Source of the DNA: Pedobacter caeni
Lineage (GTDB): Bacteria > Bacteroidota > Bacteroidia > Sphingobacteriales > Sphingobacteriaceae
NCBI RefSeq assembly: GCF_900129215.1
Contig: NZ_FQUQ01000001.1
Coordinates: forward strand, 124,001 to 188,000
Length of the DNA stretch: 64,000 bases
Direction of reading: 5' to 3'
The position numbers were made by a program, and so were the translations under genes. This document shows, in pieces, positions 25,198-33,816 of this stretch. A model generated the notes under the pieces. The model saw nothing but the letters and a program-made list of their open reading frames with translations, was not told the origin of the DNA and made no database searches. The first letter of the stretch is position 1; every line of letters starts with the position of its first letter.

Positions 25198-27618
25198 TTA
25201 CTCCCCCGGATGAGAAATATTTAGTTTTTCAAAAAACAGGTTTTTAATCCTATCAGAATTTATATAAAAGCCTGTAATGTTTTTTTGCTGGTCACGGGCA
25301 AACCGAACACTGCCAAAATTCCTGGAGTTACTTAAGAACAGGTCTGCCTGGATCGGACTGAGACTGATCAGAGGTTGATTTTTATTGCTTGTAAATAAGC
25401 CTTTTTCATTTTGGGAAAACGTGTAGGTTGTCTTTAATGCATGGTTATAGAAGGTGCCCTTAAACTCATCCAAAGCAGCAGCAGTGTGTTTGATAGGGGT
25501 GTAGGCTTCGTGTACATACTCATCGCTTTCACCGGAAGTGTAAACCATTTTCATTCTGCCTCCTTCTTTACGAAATTTCACCAGGATCACATCATCGCCA
25601 TCAACCACCATTTGAAAAACGTTTTCTGATACAGGTACCAGCAGGTCTCCGTTATTGCCGTCTGAAGATTGGTAGTGTAAGGTGTCATTTTTTACGTATA
25701 CCCTCCGAGCCGTCGCATTTTCATTGTCCCAATAATGGCCACTGTAGGTCTCCAATTGCCGGCGTGTTAATTTTATGGTTTTAAGCTTATTGAAATCAAT
25801 CCTTGCGGGTGCAGGAAATATATCCCCAAGCACTTCAATGGCCATATTCATAGTAAGACCACCATTGTATCTATTGTTGTTGCCAAGAACAAACGAAGTG
25901 ACATTTTGATGTGGAAATACGAAAATATTACTGGCATAACCACCCTCTAAACCATAAGTCCAGATTTTTGGAACACCTCGTTCTGCATGCTGATATTGCT
26001 GTCCGTATAGCAATCTTCCTGCAGTAGGGTTATAAGTGCTGCTGCCATCATTTAAAGTAACGGGCGAAGTCAGTTTTTTAATTAATTTTTTACTGCCTAT
26101 TTTGGGGTTCTCAAAATTGAGATACCAGCGACTCAGGTCTGCAGCCGAAGTGTAAAGATTGGTCGTTCCAATAATAGAATAGTTGATAGGATTATTCTTT
26201 AACCCGTTTTTTTCGACTTGATAGGAGCGCGCCACATTAGGAAGGATCAGTTGATTGTCGTCATAAAACAAGGTATTGGTCATACCCAGAGGTTGAAAAA
26301 TATGTTGCTGAGCAAAGGCTGCCAGGGTTTGCCCGGTCACTTGCTTTACGACTTCAGTCAATAAAATGAGCCCTGACGCAGTCTGAGAGAATTTTGTACC
26401 GGGAATATGATCCAATTTCTTTTGTTGAAGGATTAAATCCAACGCATCCTGCTGTGTAAAAACATCTTTGCTTCTCCAACCGGCAATTTCTTTTAAGGCT
26501 GAAAAGTCAGCAAATCCACTCGATTGGCTTAACAACTGCTTAAGGGTGATGGGATATCCGTAATCCGGTAATTGTGGAATGTATTTATGAACATCATCAG
26601 ATAGAGACAGTTTCCCCTGTTCTTCAAGCAATAAAATTGCAAAGGCTGTAAATTGCTTTGACATTGCACCGATTTGAAATTTTGTGTCTGCAGTGATGTC
26701 TGACTGATGATTAACGTCAGCGCTTCCAAATCCTTTTAAGTAGACAATTTTACCATCCTTTAAGAGCCCTGCCGCCACGCCTGGTTTATCCGGACCATTG
26801 GCCCAGTCAGAAAACACTTTATCTATATTCTTAGTTGTTTCTTTCTGTATTTGAGGGCTGCCAGCTTCAATAAGTGTGATAACTTCATGAGCCATTTTTG
26901 ATGCTGAACTGGGGTCTTGTCCGGTTACAAATCTGCCATCAACAATAGTAAAACCATCCCAACCTTCATCAGAATACACGAAGTTGCCTCCATTGTTTTT
27001 TACCGCCTGGTCAATTACAAAAGGAAATGTTTTGTAGTATTCAGCTTTCTTGTTTTCAAACTTGTCCGGAAACCCTGTAATTTTTTTGCCACTATACAGT
27101 GATTTTCCGGCATCATCCTTTAGGTAGGCTAAGCCCGCTGTGCCATGACAAATTGCGGCAATGACTCCGTTCTTGTTATAAATTTTCCTTGCAATGTTTT
27201 GAATAGTTTCATTCTCTGCTACACCAAACATAGCTGCTCCACCACCAGTATAAAGAATTGCACTATAGTCGTCTGTCCTGATGTCTGATGGCTTTAAAGT
27301 ATGCTGCAGTTTGTCCATGAAAAATGCATCATAAAGATATTTTTTCTGAATACTATCAGATGAATTGATATAGCCAATCGGAATTGCCCCACCCTTAGGA
27401 CTGATGAAATCAACGGTAAGCCCTGCTTTTACAAATAGATGATAAGGAATGACCATCTCCTCAAAGTGGTTAGCGGCAGCAATTTTACTGTTGCCATAAA
27501 ATTCCTGATTAGATGTTACAAACAAGATTCTTTTTTGCGCATAAGCACGTGTAATCAATGAGCTGAATAAAAGGCCCATAATAATCACCTGATAAAATTT
27601 AGATGTCGGTCTATACAT
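25198..27618 (-). CDS. DJ-1/PfpI domain fused to an inactive beta-lactamase-like domain
   Basis: The 806-residue exported protein has a signal peptide (QVIIMGLLFSSLITRAYA), then a DJ-1/PfpI-like class I amidotransferase-fold domain (about 30-255) with the nucleophile elbow AAICHGTAGL and WDGFTIVDGRFVTGQDP. A class C beta-lactamase-like domain follows (about 270-610). In it the SxxK serine is Ala (QIGAMSKQFTA) and the YxN motif is replaced by QTA (KFSQTASGLILL), so it should be a pseudoenzyme. A beta-rich C-terminal domain of about 190 residues ends it. I chose the ATG at 27618 rather than 27660, because it gives a clean signal peptide and a TACATTTG -7 element lies between the two. An AraC-type regulator gene lies upstream. 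Confidence 0.85.
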   Translation of the reverse strand: MYRPTSKFYQVIIMGLLFSSLITRAYAQKRILFVTSNQEFYGNSKIAAANHFEEMVIPYHLFVKAGLTVDFISPKGGAIPIGYINSSDSIQKKYLYDAFFMDKLQHTLKPSDIRTDDYSAILYTGGGAAMFGVAENETIQNIARKIYNKNGVIAAICHGTAGLAYLKDDAGKSLYSGKKITGFPDKFENKKAEYYKTFPFVIDQAVKNNGGNFVYSDEGWDGFTIVDGRFVTGQDPSSASKMAHEVITLIEAGSPQIQKETTKNIDKVFSDWANGPDKPGVAAGLLKDGKIVYLKGFGSADVNHQSDITADTKFQIGAMSKQFTAFAILLLEEQGKLSLSDDVHKYIPQLPDYGYPITLKQLLSQSSGFADFSALKEIAGWRSKDVFTQQDALDLILQQKKLDHIPGTKFSQTASGLILLTEVVKQVTGQTLAAFAQQHIFQPLGMTNTLFYDDNQLILPNVARSYQVEKNGLKNNPINYSIIGTTNLYTSAADLSRWYLNFENPKIGSKKLIKKLTSPVTLNDGSSTYNPTAGRLLYGQQYQHAERGVPKIWTYGLEGGYASNIFVFPHQNVTSFVLGNNNRYNGGLTMNMAIEVLGDIFPAPARIDFNKLKTIKLTRRQLETYSGHYWDNENATARRVYVKNDTLHYQSSDGNNGDLLVPVSENVFQMVVDGDDVILVKFRKEGGRMKMVYTSGESDEYVHEAYTPIKHTAAALDEFKGTFYNHALKTTYTFSQNEKGLFTSNKNQPLISLSPIQADLFLSNSRNFGSVRFARDQQKNITGFYINSDRIKNLFFEKLNISHPGE

Positions 27619-27634
27619 ATTGTTTTTTTGATTA

Positions 27635-27642
27635 CAAATGTA
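27635..27642 (-). promoter_or_regulatory. Possible Bacteroidota -7 promoter element
   Basis: TACATTTG on the minus strand matches the TAnnTTTG consensus, 16 nt upstream of the ATG at 27618. No TTG was found at the expected -33 spacing, so it is tentative. Confidence 0.3.
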
Positions 27643-27706
27643 TCCTGACACCTTGCCCATAAGGGTTTAGTTCGTAAAATGGGAGTACTATATTATAGAA
27701 TAGAAC

Positions 27707-28738
27707 TCATTTTGAGTGTGTTTTTTGATACTCAGCGGGCGTTAAGCCTGTTATTGTTTTAAATGCAGTAAAGAAGGTTGATTTGGAGTTAAAGCCACTA
27801 TCATAGCCTAAACTTTCGATGGTATAGTTTTTTTCGGTTTCTAATAACCTTTTTGCCTTTTCAATTCTATATTCCTTAACAAGATTTGAGAAAGATTTAC
27901 CTAATATCTCATTTACATATTGTGACAACAGATGCTTTGTTACTTTCAATTCTTTTGCGGCTTCATCAAGCGTGAAATTTGGATTGAGAAACAGTTCTTT
28001 TTCAATAATGATGGATAGTTTTTGCTCAATTAGATCAAGCGTTTTCTGGTCAATTTCTTTGTTTTTATATTTCTCTTTTTCCTGAAAAAAAGCGGACTCT
28101 TTACTGTTTCTGAAAACTAAAAGCAGGACAATGATGTACAGGATAAATGTGAATGACAAAGCTCCGGCGATATAAGATGTGTACGCTGAGGTCGTATAGG
28201 CCAACCAAATAAAGGTAACCCCTAAATAGATGCTAAGTAACCAGACATCTATTTTGCGTAAACTTTCTTTCTCCTTGATTTTTTGAATAACCGGCAGAAT
28301 GTATTTTATCGATAAAATAATGTAAATGAACCATTGGGCACTTATTGCTGATATAATCCATGTACGCCACTTTTCACGATGTTCAACATAAGGATAAAAA
28401 TATCCTAAAATGGTGATTGCAGCGATATATGGTATGACATGTTTTGCCCAATTGGGTTTTTCATCTTCTGCGTATGATTTCAGGTATAAAAAAAGAAATG
28501 GACCAATCAGCACACAAGCTGAAAGCCCAACCTGGATAAAAATATTGGATAAGTGCGGATTGAAATAGAAAAATACGGATTTAATAATTCTGATGCTTAA
28601 AACCAGCAGGAGTAAGGATAAAAAGTAGTTTGTAAAGATTTTCTTTTTAGCATGTATGGCAAAATATAAGGAAAGTAAGAAACCATTGAAAGCTCCTAGC
28701 GCACTAAAAAAGAAGAGCAACTGGTTTGACTCTGTCAT
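27707..28738 (-). CDS. Membrane-anchored AraC-family regulator
   Basis: The 343-residue protein has seven or so hydrophobic helices in its first 215 residues (for example LLFFFSALGAFNGFLLSLYF and FILYIIVLLLVF). A C-terminal AraC-type DNA-binding domain follows (about 245-340: TLDEAAKELKVTKHLLSQYV, ESLGYDSGFNSKSTFFTAFK). This arrangement is common in Bacteroidota and suggests a sensor of membrane or periplasmic signals that binds DNA directly. It lies immediately upstream of the DJ-1 fusion gene on the same strand and is its likely regulator. Confidence 0.9.
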   Translation of the reverse strand: MTESNQLLFFFSALGAFNGFLLSLYFAIHAKKKIFTNYFLSLLLLVLSIRIIKSVFFYFNPHLSNIFIQVGLSACVLIGPFLFLYLKSYAEDEKPNWAKHVIPYIAAITILGYFYPYVEHREKWRTWIISAISAQWFIYIILSIKYILPVIQKIKEKESLRKIDVWLLSIYLGVTFIWLAYTTSAYTSYIAGALSFTFILYIIVLLLVFRNSKESAFFQEKEKYKNKEIDQKTLDLIEQKLSIIIEKELFLNPNFTLDEAAKELKVTKHLLSQYVNEILGKSFSNLVKEYRIEKAKRLLETEKNYTIESLGYDSGFNSKSTFFTAFKTITGLTPAEYQKTHSK

Positions 28739-29058
28739 TTGTAATTATTTAACTAAATTATTTGTGATCTCTGACAAGGATTAGGCCTTTATCATCTATT
28801 AAAACAAATAGCCTAAATTAAGATATTCTGCATATAGTCTTTAAAAAATCTAAAACTAATTTAATCACCCGCCTTAATAGAAAATGATTAAAGTAATGTC
28901 AGGTCCAAAGGTTGATATATTGCCAGGTCAATATACCTGGATACAGGGATAATAAATGCGGGTCCGGAGAGTTAAATTTACCTCCGCTTGGGTATGTATT
29001 TGCTGATGAAAACGATGGAACGATAACGCCTTTGCAACTACAATAAACGGATAAAATT
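28739..29058. other. Divergent intergenic region
   Basis: These 320 nt separate two divergently transcribed genes and should contain both promoters. A TGTATTTG at 28995-29002 is one base off the -7 consensus for the plus-strand gene. I see no ORF, hairpin or repeat worth listing. Confidence 0.4.
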
Positions 29059-29811
29059 ATGGATTTTAACTTCGGCCCTTTTGGGGAATACCTGATTTAC
29101 ACCATTTACCTTTGGTACATTACAGTACCTGCCGCTGTTTTATTAGTCTGGGCTAGCCTCCACAAAAAGAATAGCCGGAAGATGAGATGGATTTCGGGTA
29201 TTGGAGCCGCCGTACTATTATTTCCGGTGGCGGTATTTGCATGGTACCTGCTGAGTGGATTAATTGAAGATGGAATGAATAGACGGGAGCACGAGCGGGA
29301 AAAAATACGACACACTTTTATCTTAAAACAGCCCGAAACTACAGCCGGTGTCGCTTTTTCGGCCGGAGATACCATCTACTATGCCATGGATTTTGATATG
29401 AACAACAGGAAACAAGCACAATTGAAAGATCTTGATTCGGTTCGTTTATCAAAACCTACCCGTTTTTTCAATTTGCAGGTAAAGGGAGTGATTTGGGTAG
29501 ATCAATATCATAGCTGGCATGTTACGCTTACACATCAACAACCGGTGTTTGGCTGGCCTTGTATTGGTAATGTAGTGATTGACGCTGACAGTACATTTGT
29601 TCGGGGAACGCTGGCCGACGATTACATAGCACTTGGCTACCACCTGCCTAAAGGTTCAAAAGTAAAATATGAGGAGGGTTTAATAAACATCATTTTGCCA
29701 AATTCTAAATGGCTGACCATTGATGCGGAAACAAAAGAGCCACTTTCGGCAGAAGACAAGGACCTGGCCGATTCACTAAAGCATCTACACCATAGCATAA
29801 AGCTTCGTTAG
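29059..29811 (+). CDS. Hypothetical membrane protein
   Basis: The 250-residue protein has two N-terminal membrane segments (about 10-29, YLIYTIYLWYITVPAAVLLV, and 41-65, WISGIGAAVLLFPVAVFAWY). A soluble, beta-rich domain then follows (IYYAMDFDMNNRKQAQ, WHVTLTHQQPVFGWPCIGNV). I recognise no family. It is followed after 85 nt by another membrane protein gene on the same strand, probably in one operon. Confidence 0.75.
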   Translation: MDFNFGPFGEYLIYTIYLWYITVPAAVLLVWASLHKKNSRKMRWISGIGAAVLLFPVAVFAWYLLSGLIEDGMNRREHEREKIRHTFILKQPETTAGVAFSAGDTIYYAMDFDMNNRKQAQLKDLDSVRLSKPTRFFNLQVKGVIWVDQYHSWHVTLTHQQPVFGWPCIGNVVIDADSTFVRGTLADDYIALGYHLPKGSKVKYEEGLINIILPNSKWLTIDAETKEPLSAEDKDLADSLKHLHHSIKLR

Positions 29812-29896
29812 CATACAAGAAAGTACCGTTAGGCCGTGTTAATCTGTCAAAAAGAGGGGAAGTGGGGCATTTTGGGACCTGACAAAAATCGATTAA

Positions 29897-30877
29897 ATGG
29901 AAGAGCATACCAACATGAAATTTAGCCATCTGATACGAAACGAACCGCTTAGCCCGGCAGATGAGCAATTGGTGAATCACTGGCTGAAAACGCATCGCAA
30001 AACGATGTGGATGTGGGCTTGTTGTTTCCTGCCGTTGCTTCTGTTTGCCGCAATAGGTTATTTCTTTTTGTCCGACGTTATTTGGAGGTCTGCACTTGCT
30101 GTTGCTTCCTCTTTAGCCCCGTTTTTTATCTGGAAATTTGTTTCAGCATTGTTAAGAAAAGCAAAAATAGAATCCGCCTTGCGTAAAGGCATAAAAAAGG
30201 TAACAACTGGCCTGTTACAAAATTTAGAAGCAGGCATAAATTTTCCTTTGTGCACTTTTCTGTTGTACACCGTCAATAACAACACCATAAAAGTATGGGC
30301 ACCAGGAGGGTATGCAATTGAACGTAACGGTTTCCTTAACCAGGCGCAGTTAACGCTGGAGGTGCTCCCTCTTTCTGTAAAAAACAATCGCATACTGACC
30401 ATTTGTTACGCGGATATCCCTCAGGCCAGTACCATCACAGAATCAGTTAGCGCTACAGACAAGAAGCCTCATATGACAATTTGGAGCAAAAAGGGGCTAT
30501 ACATTTTGCTGTGTATATTGGGCCTTTGGGGCATTATACTGGCACTGACCCCAAAACCAGAGGTATCATTTGCTATATCTCTGATTATGATAGTACCCCT
30601 TGTTTATCTGGCTGGACTAAACGAAGTTTTTAACCACCGCATACAAAAGTGCAACCAAAAAATATCGGTTACCGGTATAATAACAGAGGTTATACTTTCT
30701 AAGATTGACGATGATGATGCCCGCACCAAAATATATTGGTACAGGGTAGGTAACGAAATGTTTGATGGAGGTACAGCGTACAACAGTTTTAGGCTGAAGG
30801 ATAAAGTCTGCTTTTCCTACCTGGCCAATAAAAACGGAGAACAGGAGATGATCATTGATGTGGTCAAAATAGATTAG
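29897..30877 (+). CDS. Hypothetical membrane protein
   Basis: The 326-residue product has two adjacent membrane segments near the N-terminus (about 36-55, MWMWACCFLPLLLFAAIGYF, and 61-80) and two more at about 197-235 (LYILLCILGLWGIILAL, FAISLIMIVPLVYLAGL). Between them lies a soluble domain. The C-terminal 80 residues form a beta-rich domain (KISVTGIITEVILSKI, TKIYWYRVGNEMFDGG) that resembles DUF3592-like small domains only loosely. Its function is unknown. It probably forms an operon with the preceding gene. Confidence 0.75.
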   Translation: MEEHTNMKFSHLIRNEPLSPADEQLVNHWLKTHRKTMWMWACCFLPLLLFAAIGYFFLSDVIWRSALAVASSLAPFFIWKFVSALLRKAKIESALRKGIKKVTTGLLQNLEAGINFPLCTFLLYTVNNNTIKVWAPGGYAIERNGFLNQAQLTLEVLPLSVKNNRILTICYADIPQASTITESVSATDKKPHMTIWSKKGLYILLCILGLWGIILALTPKPEVSFAISLIMIVPLVYLAGLNEVFNHRIQKCNQKISVTGIITEVILSKIDDDDARTKIYWYRVGNEMFDGGTAYNSFRLKDKVCFSYLANKNGEQEMIIDVVKID

Positions 30878-30902
30878 ATGGAAAAGAATATCAAATCATC
30901 AT

Positions 30903-31601
30903 TTAACAAATCAGCAGCAGCCGGTATTCACCGTCATTTTCTGCAGGTGCCCGATGGACACATGGTAAAACTTTTTGCTCCGGATGATCTACTGCTAATT
31001 TCCAAAGATGACCTGATCCTAAATTTATTGGTTGGGCATTGCGTTTCGGTTGATAATGCAGATCAAAGTAATATTCCTTCAAAAAGGTTTCAAATTCTGC
31101 TTCCGGACCGTGATGTAATTCTTTGAGTTTTTCCCGGATTTCAGGAATCAATATTTTTTGTTCCACCTGATTATTGGATATGATATCACTTGCAGCACCA
31201 TGATAGGTACATAAAAATGTATCTGTTCCAATGGGCGAACGATCTACATGAAAAGAATAGACATCTGTTGAAATGAAATCTAATTCCTCATCCCGTTCGT
31301 AATTTTTCAGTAAATTGAGTGAAGGTGATGCTCCTAAATCCGCTAATAACTGTAGATCATTCAAGATCGTTTCCCTTGCCATATTGCCCTTTTCTGATAA
31401 TTGAAGTGTCAAAAGGTCTTCAATGGAAACTTCTGTAATGTTCTCTTTTAATTTAAGCTTAGACACAATTTCTTCAAAATCTCCAACTAGATTTCTGGAC
31501 CAGCAAATGGCATTCATTGTTCCTTGAAAATTGGTATTTATAAGTTCAGGAAAAGTAGAAACCACTCCAATCTGATGGTGGTCAGAAAATCTATCTTTCA
31601 T
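30903..31601 (-). CDS. DUF1826-like protein
   Basis: The 232-residue cytoplasmic protein fits DUF1826, a family of unknown function. Recognisable elements are MNAICWSRNL near the N-terminus, FHVDRSPIGTDTFLCTYHG (about 136-154) and the C-terminal CVHRAPAENDGEYRLLLIC. The conserved His-Asp pair and the terminal HRxP resemble metal- or 2-oxoglutarate-binding motifs, but no activity is established as far as I know. It is transcribed convergently with the preceding membrane protein gene, with 25 nt between their stops. Confidence 0.75.
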   Translation of the reverse strand: MKDRFSDHHQIGVVSTFPELINTNFQGTMNAICWSRNLVGDFEEIVSKLKLKENITEVSIEDLLTLQLSEKGNMARETILNDLQLLADLGASPSLNLLKNYERDEELDFISTDVYSFHVDRSPIGTDTFLCTYHGAASDIISNNQVEQKILIPEIREKLKELHHGPEAEFETFLKEYYFDLHYQPKRNAQPINLGSGHLWKLAVDHPEQKVLPCVHRAPAENDGEYRLLLIC

Positions 31602-31683
31602 ATTTTAGAATGAATAATTTTTCGCTTAATTCTTTGCAAGAATAAGGAATATCTCTGTAGATAATGCTAAGCTTAAATTGATT

Positions 31684-33585
31684 TTAATCTTCCATTACTT
31701 TTAAATTGAAGGCGGCTCCCAATCCTTTAAATTTAACCCAGCTTGCTTCTGTGGTTTTGCGATGGTAACTTGATGATAATAATCCTGCGGAGAAGAATAC
31801 CATTCCCTTACCGGAAGATGTTTTCCCATCTATCCACTCCAGGGAGACAAATACAGTACCATCCAGCACAATATGATTAGATTCCAAATCTATCGTGTAG
31901 GGGCCCGGTTGATTACCTATTGTTTTGACAATGTTCTGTCTGAGCAGATTTTCAGCTGGCATACCATCTTTCAGGCCGTAAATATTTAGCCGGAAAGTAC
32001 AGCTATCCATTCGCATTTCTGAGATATTAAAGTTAAAACTGCGAAGTTGTACTTTCTTCTTGCCGAAGGATATCTGGATTCCAACCTCGCTACCAAGGTC
32101 TTTGAATGGAAAACCAACCTTGAAAAATTTAGACTGACTAGTGTTGCCAACAATTCTCGTACGGCGTTTCTTCGCAATGATGTTTACTTCATTTAATGCA
32201 TTTACCTGTTCATGGAGTCTGATTTCTGGTTTTCCAGATAATGCAGTAATCAGTGCTGATACGGTATACGTCTTCGACTGGTAACCCAGCGCTGAAATCC
32301 GAACAGTGTGCTCCATCAGTGTATCGGCTAAATTTAACTTGAAATGCCCATTATAATCGCTTACTGTGCCCCGGTTACCGGAGGGTATACCAATACTCGC
32401 ATAAGGCAAGGGTGTTCCTGTCGCTGCAGCTATAATGCTGCCGGTCAGAATGATTTGTCCGGATTTATGCCTGTTGGTTTTTAGCCTCAAAGTAATTCTT
32501 CCATTCTTTGAAAAAGCCATCAGTTCATCAATGAAAGACTGACCACTAGCTTTTAATGTCTGATCAAAGTAGGTTAAAGTCAGTTGGTTTATGAGTTCAT
32601 ATGCCGAACCCGGTTTGAGGACCGGTGTTGAAATGCTGCTAAAATCCTCATGTTCTGCGTCGTTAATCTGGGCGTATTTATAGACTCCGCCGGGCGATGG
32701 ACTATAGACACTATCCATGGTTGATTCGTCCTCTTTGTGGTCACTTTCCAAATAGGCATATGCGCTTTTTAATGCAGATGGTCTCCAATTAGTGCTGTTA
32801 CGTAGCTCGTCGAAGTCTTTATCCTCATCGTTATCCCGGCCATAATAATGTTTTTCAGATCCGTCAAGTGAAAGAATCGTTCGGATATCGGGATGTTTCA
32901 GTGCCATAAAAATGGCGGCGATGCCTCCATAGCTATAACCAGCAAGGCCTACTTTAGTCGTGTCAATACCTTTGTCTTTAAAGAAGTCCAAAGCAAACTC
33001 TGCGTCCGCAACCTGCTCCATAATATCGGGAAACTTTGTACTCATATTGCCAGGATACCGGCCAATAGAACTGATAGCTACCACAACATAACCATGACTG
33101 GCCAGGTTTTCAAATAAGGGAACGTTTTCATAGCTCATCCCGTTCATAGACGAAAAATAAATGATCAATGGAAAATTACTTTTTACAGGCGTGATACCCG
33201 CAAAGCTCCTGGTCTTTATTGCTTTGCCGGAAGGCATGTTTCCCATCGCAAAATGGAGGGATAATTCCTTGCTGAGTCCCTGATATTTCACACTGTCCTG
33301 AAATGAATTGGCACGCCTTTCAAGCAGGGATACGAAATAAGCGTACTCTAGGGGTGTATGGTTTGGAGCAGCTTGTGCAGGATACCATACATCGATTTCC
33401 AGTGGCCGGAAAAAAAGTGGATTGCCTTTTGCCGTGCCGGATTTATAGTTTCTGGAACTGTCGGTTAATTTGTATTCCTGGTATCCAGCTGTGTAAGAGA
33501 ACTCCTTTTTGCTATCCGTTGTCTGGCTGAAAAGCGGGGTTGAAAAAAGAGAAATAAGTAGTAGAGCTAAAGTCTTGTTACCCAT
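31684..33585 (-). CDS. Alpha/beta hydrolase with C-terminal carboxypeptidase-regulatory-like domain
   Basis: The 633-residue exported protein has a signal peptide (MGNKTLALLLISLFSTPLFS). An alpha/beta-hydrolase domain (about 25-350) resembles platelet-activating-factor acetylhydrolase or dienelactone hydrolases, with LEIDVWYPA, FPLIIYFSS and the nucleophile elbow GYSYGG. After it comes a CarboxypepD_reg-like beta-sandwich (about 378-460, LPYASIGIPSGNRGTVSDYN). The C-terminal 160 residues form another beta-rich domain. The hydrolase-sandwich order is unusual but consistent with a surface- or periplasm-located esterase. The substrate is unknown. Confidence 0.85.
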   Translation of the reverse strand: MGNKTLALLLISLFSTPLFSQTTDSKKEFSYTAGYQEYKLTDSSRNYKSGTAKGNPLFFRPLEIDVWYPAQAAPNHTPLEYAYFVSLLERRANSFQDSVKYQGLSKELSLHFAMGNMPSGKAIKTRSFAGITPVKSNFPLIIYFSSMNGMSYENVPLFENLASHGYVVVAISSIGRYPGNMSTKFPDIMEQVADAEFALDFFKDKGIDTTKVGLAGYSYGGIAAIFMALKHPDIRTILSLDGSEKHYYGRDNDEDKDFDELRNSTNWRPSALKSAYAYLESDHKEDESTMDSVYSPSPGGVYKYAQINDAEHEDFSSISTPVLKPGSAYELINQLTLTYFDQTLKASGQSFIDELMAFSKNGRITLRLKTNRHKSGQIILTGSIIAAATGTPLPYASIGIPSGNRGTVSDYNGHFKLNLADTLMEHTVRISALGYQSKTYTVSALITALSGKPEIRLHEQVNALNEVNIIAKKRRTRIVGNTSQSKFFKVGFPFKDLGSEVGIQISFGKKKVQLRSFNFNISEMRMDSCTFRLNIYGLKDGMPAENLLRQNIVKTIGNQPGPYTIDLESNHIVLDGTVFVSLEWIDGKTSSGKGMVFFSAGLLSSSYHRKTTEASWVKFKGLGAAFNLKVMED

Positions 33586-33745
33586 AAATATTATTGTTAG
33601 GTCATTCTCATTTCCGAATCATGAGTTCTTTAGCTATAGATGAGATGAATTGAAAAATGGTTGCACCAGGTCTAAAATATCGTCTGATAGAATTTTACTG
33701 AGGATAGAGTAAGGAAATGAAACCTATTCATATTGTTACATTAAA

Positions 33746-33757
33746 GCAAACGCTTGC
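33746..33757. promoter_or_regulatory. LacI-family operator-like palindrome
   Basis: GCAAACGCTTGC fits the GCAANCGNTTGC pattern bound by many LacI/GalR-family regulators, with a central CG. It sits 60 nt upstream of the GH123-like gene, inside a larger GTTAC...GTAAC inverted arrangement. A regulator encoded elsewhere probably acts here. Confidence 0.55.
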
Positions 33758-33816
33758 GTAACAAACTTGATGCATTGGCTGTTCTGCCTTTTTCTCTAAA
33801 TGGCTAACTTCGGGAT

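Noticed and set aside
30878..31126. Plus-strand ORF of 82 codons directly after the membrane protein gene
   Set aside because: It starts right after a stop codon, but nearly all of it is antisense to the well-supported DUF1826 gene and its sequence shows no family or codon pattern of a gene.
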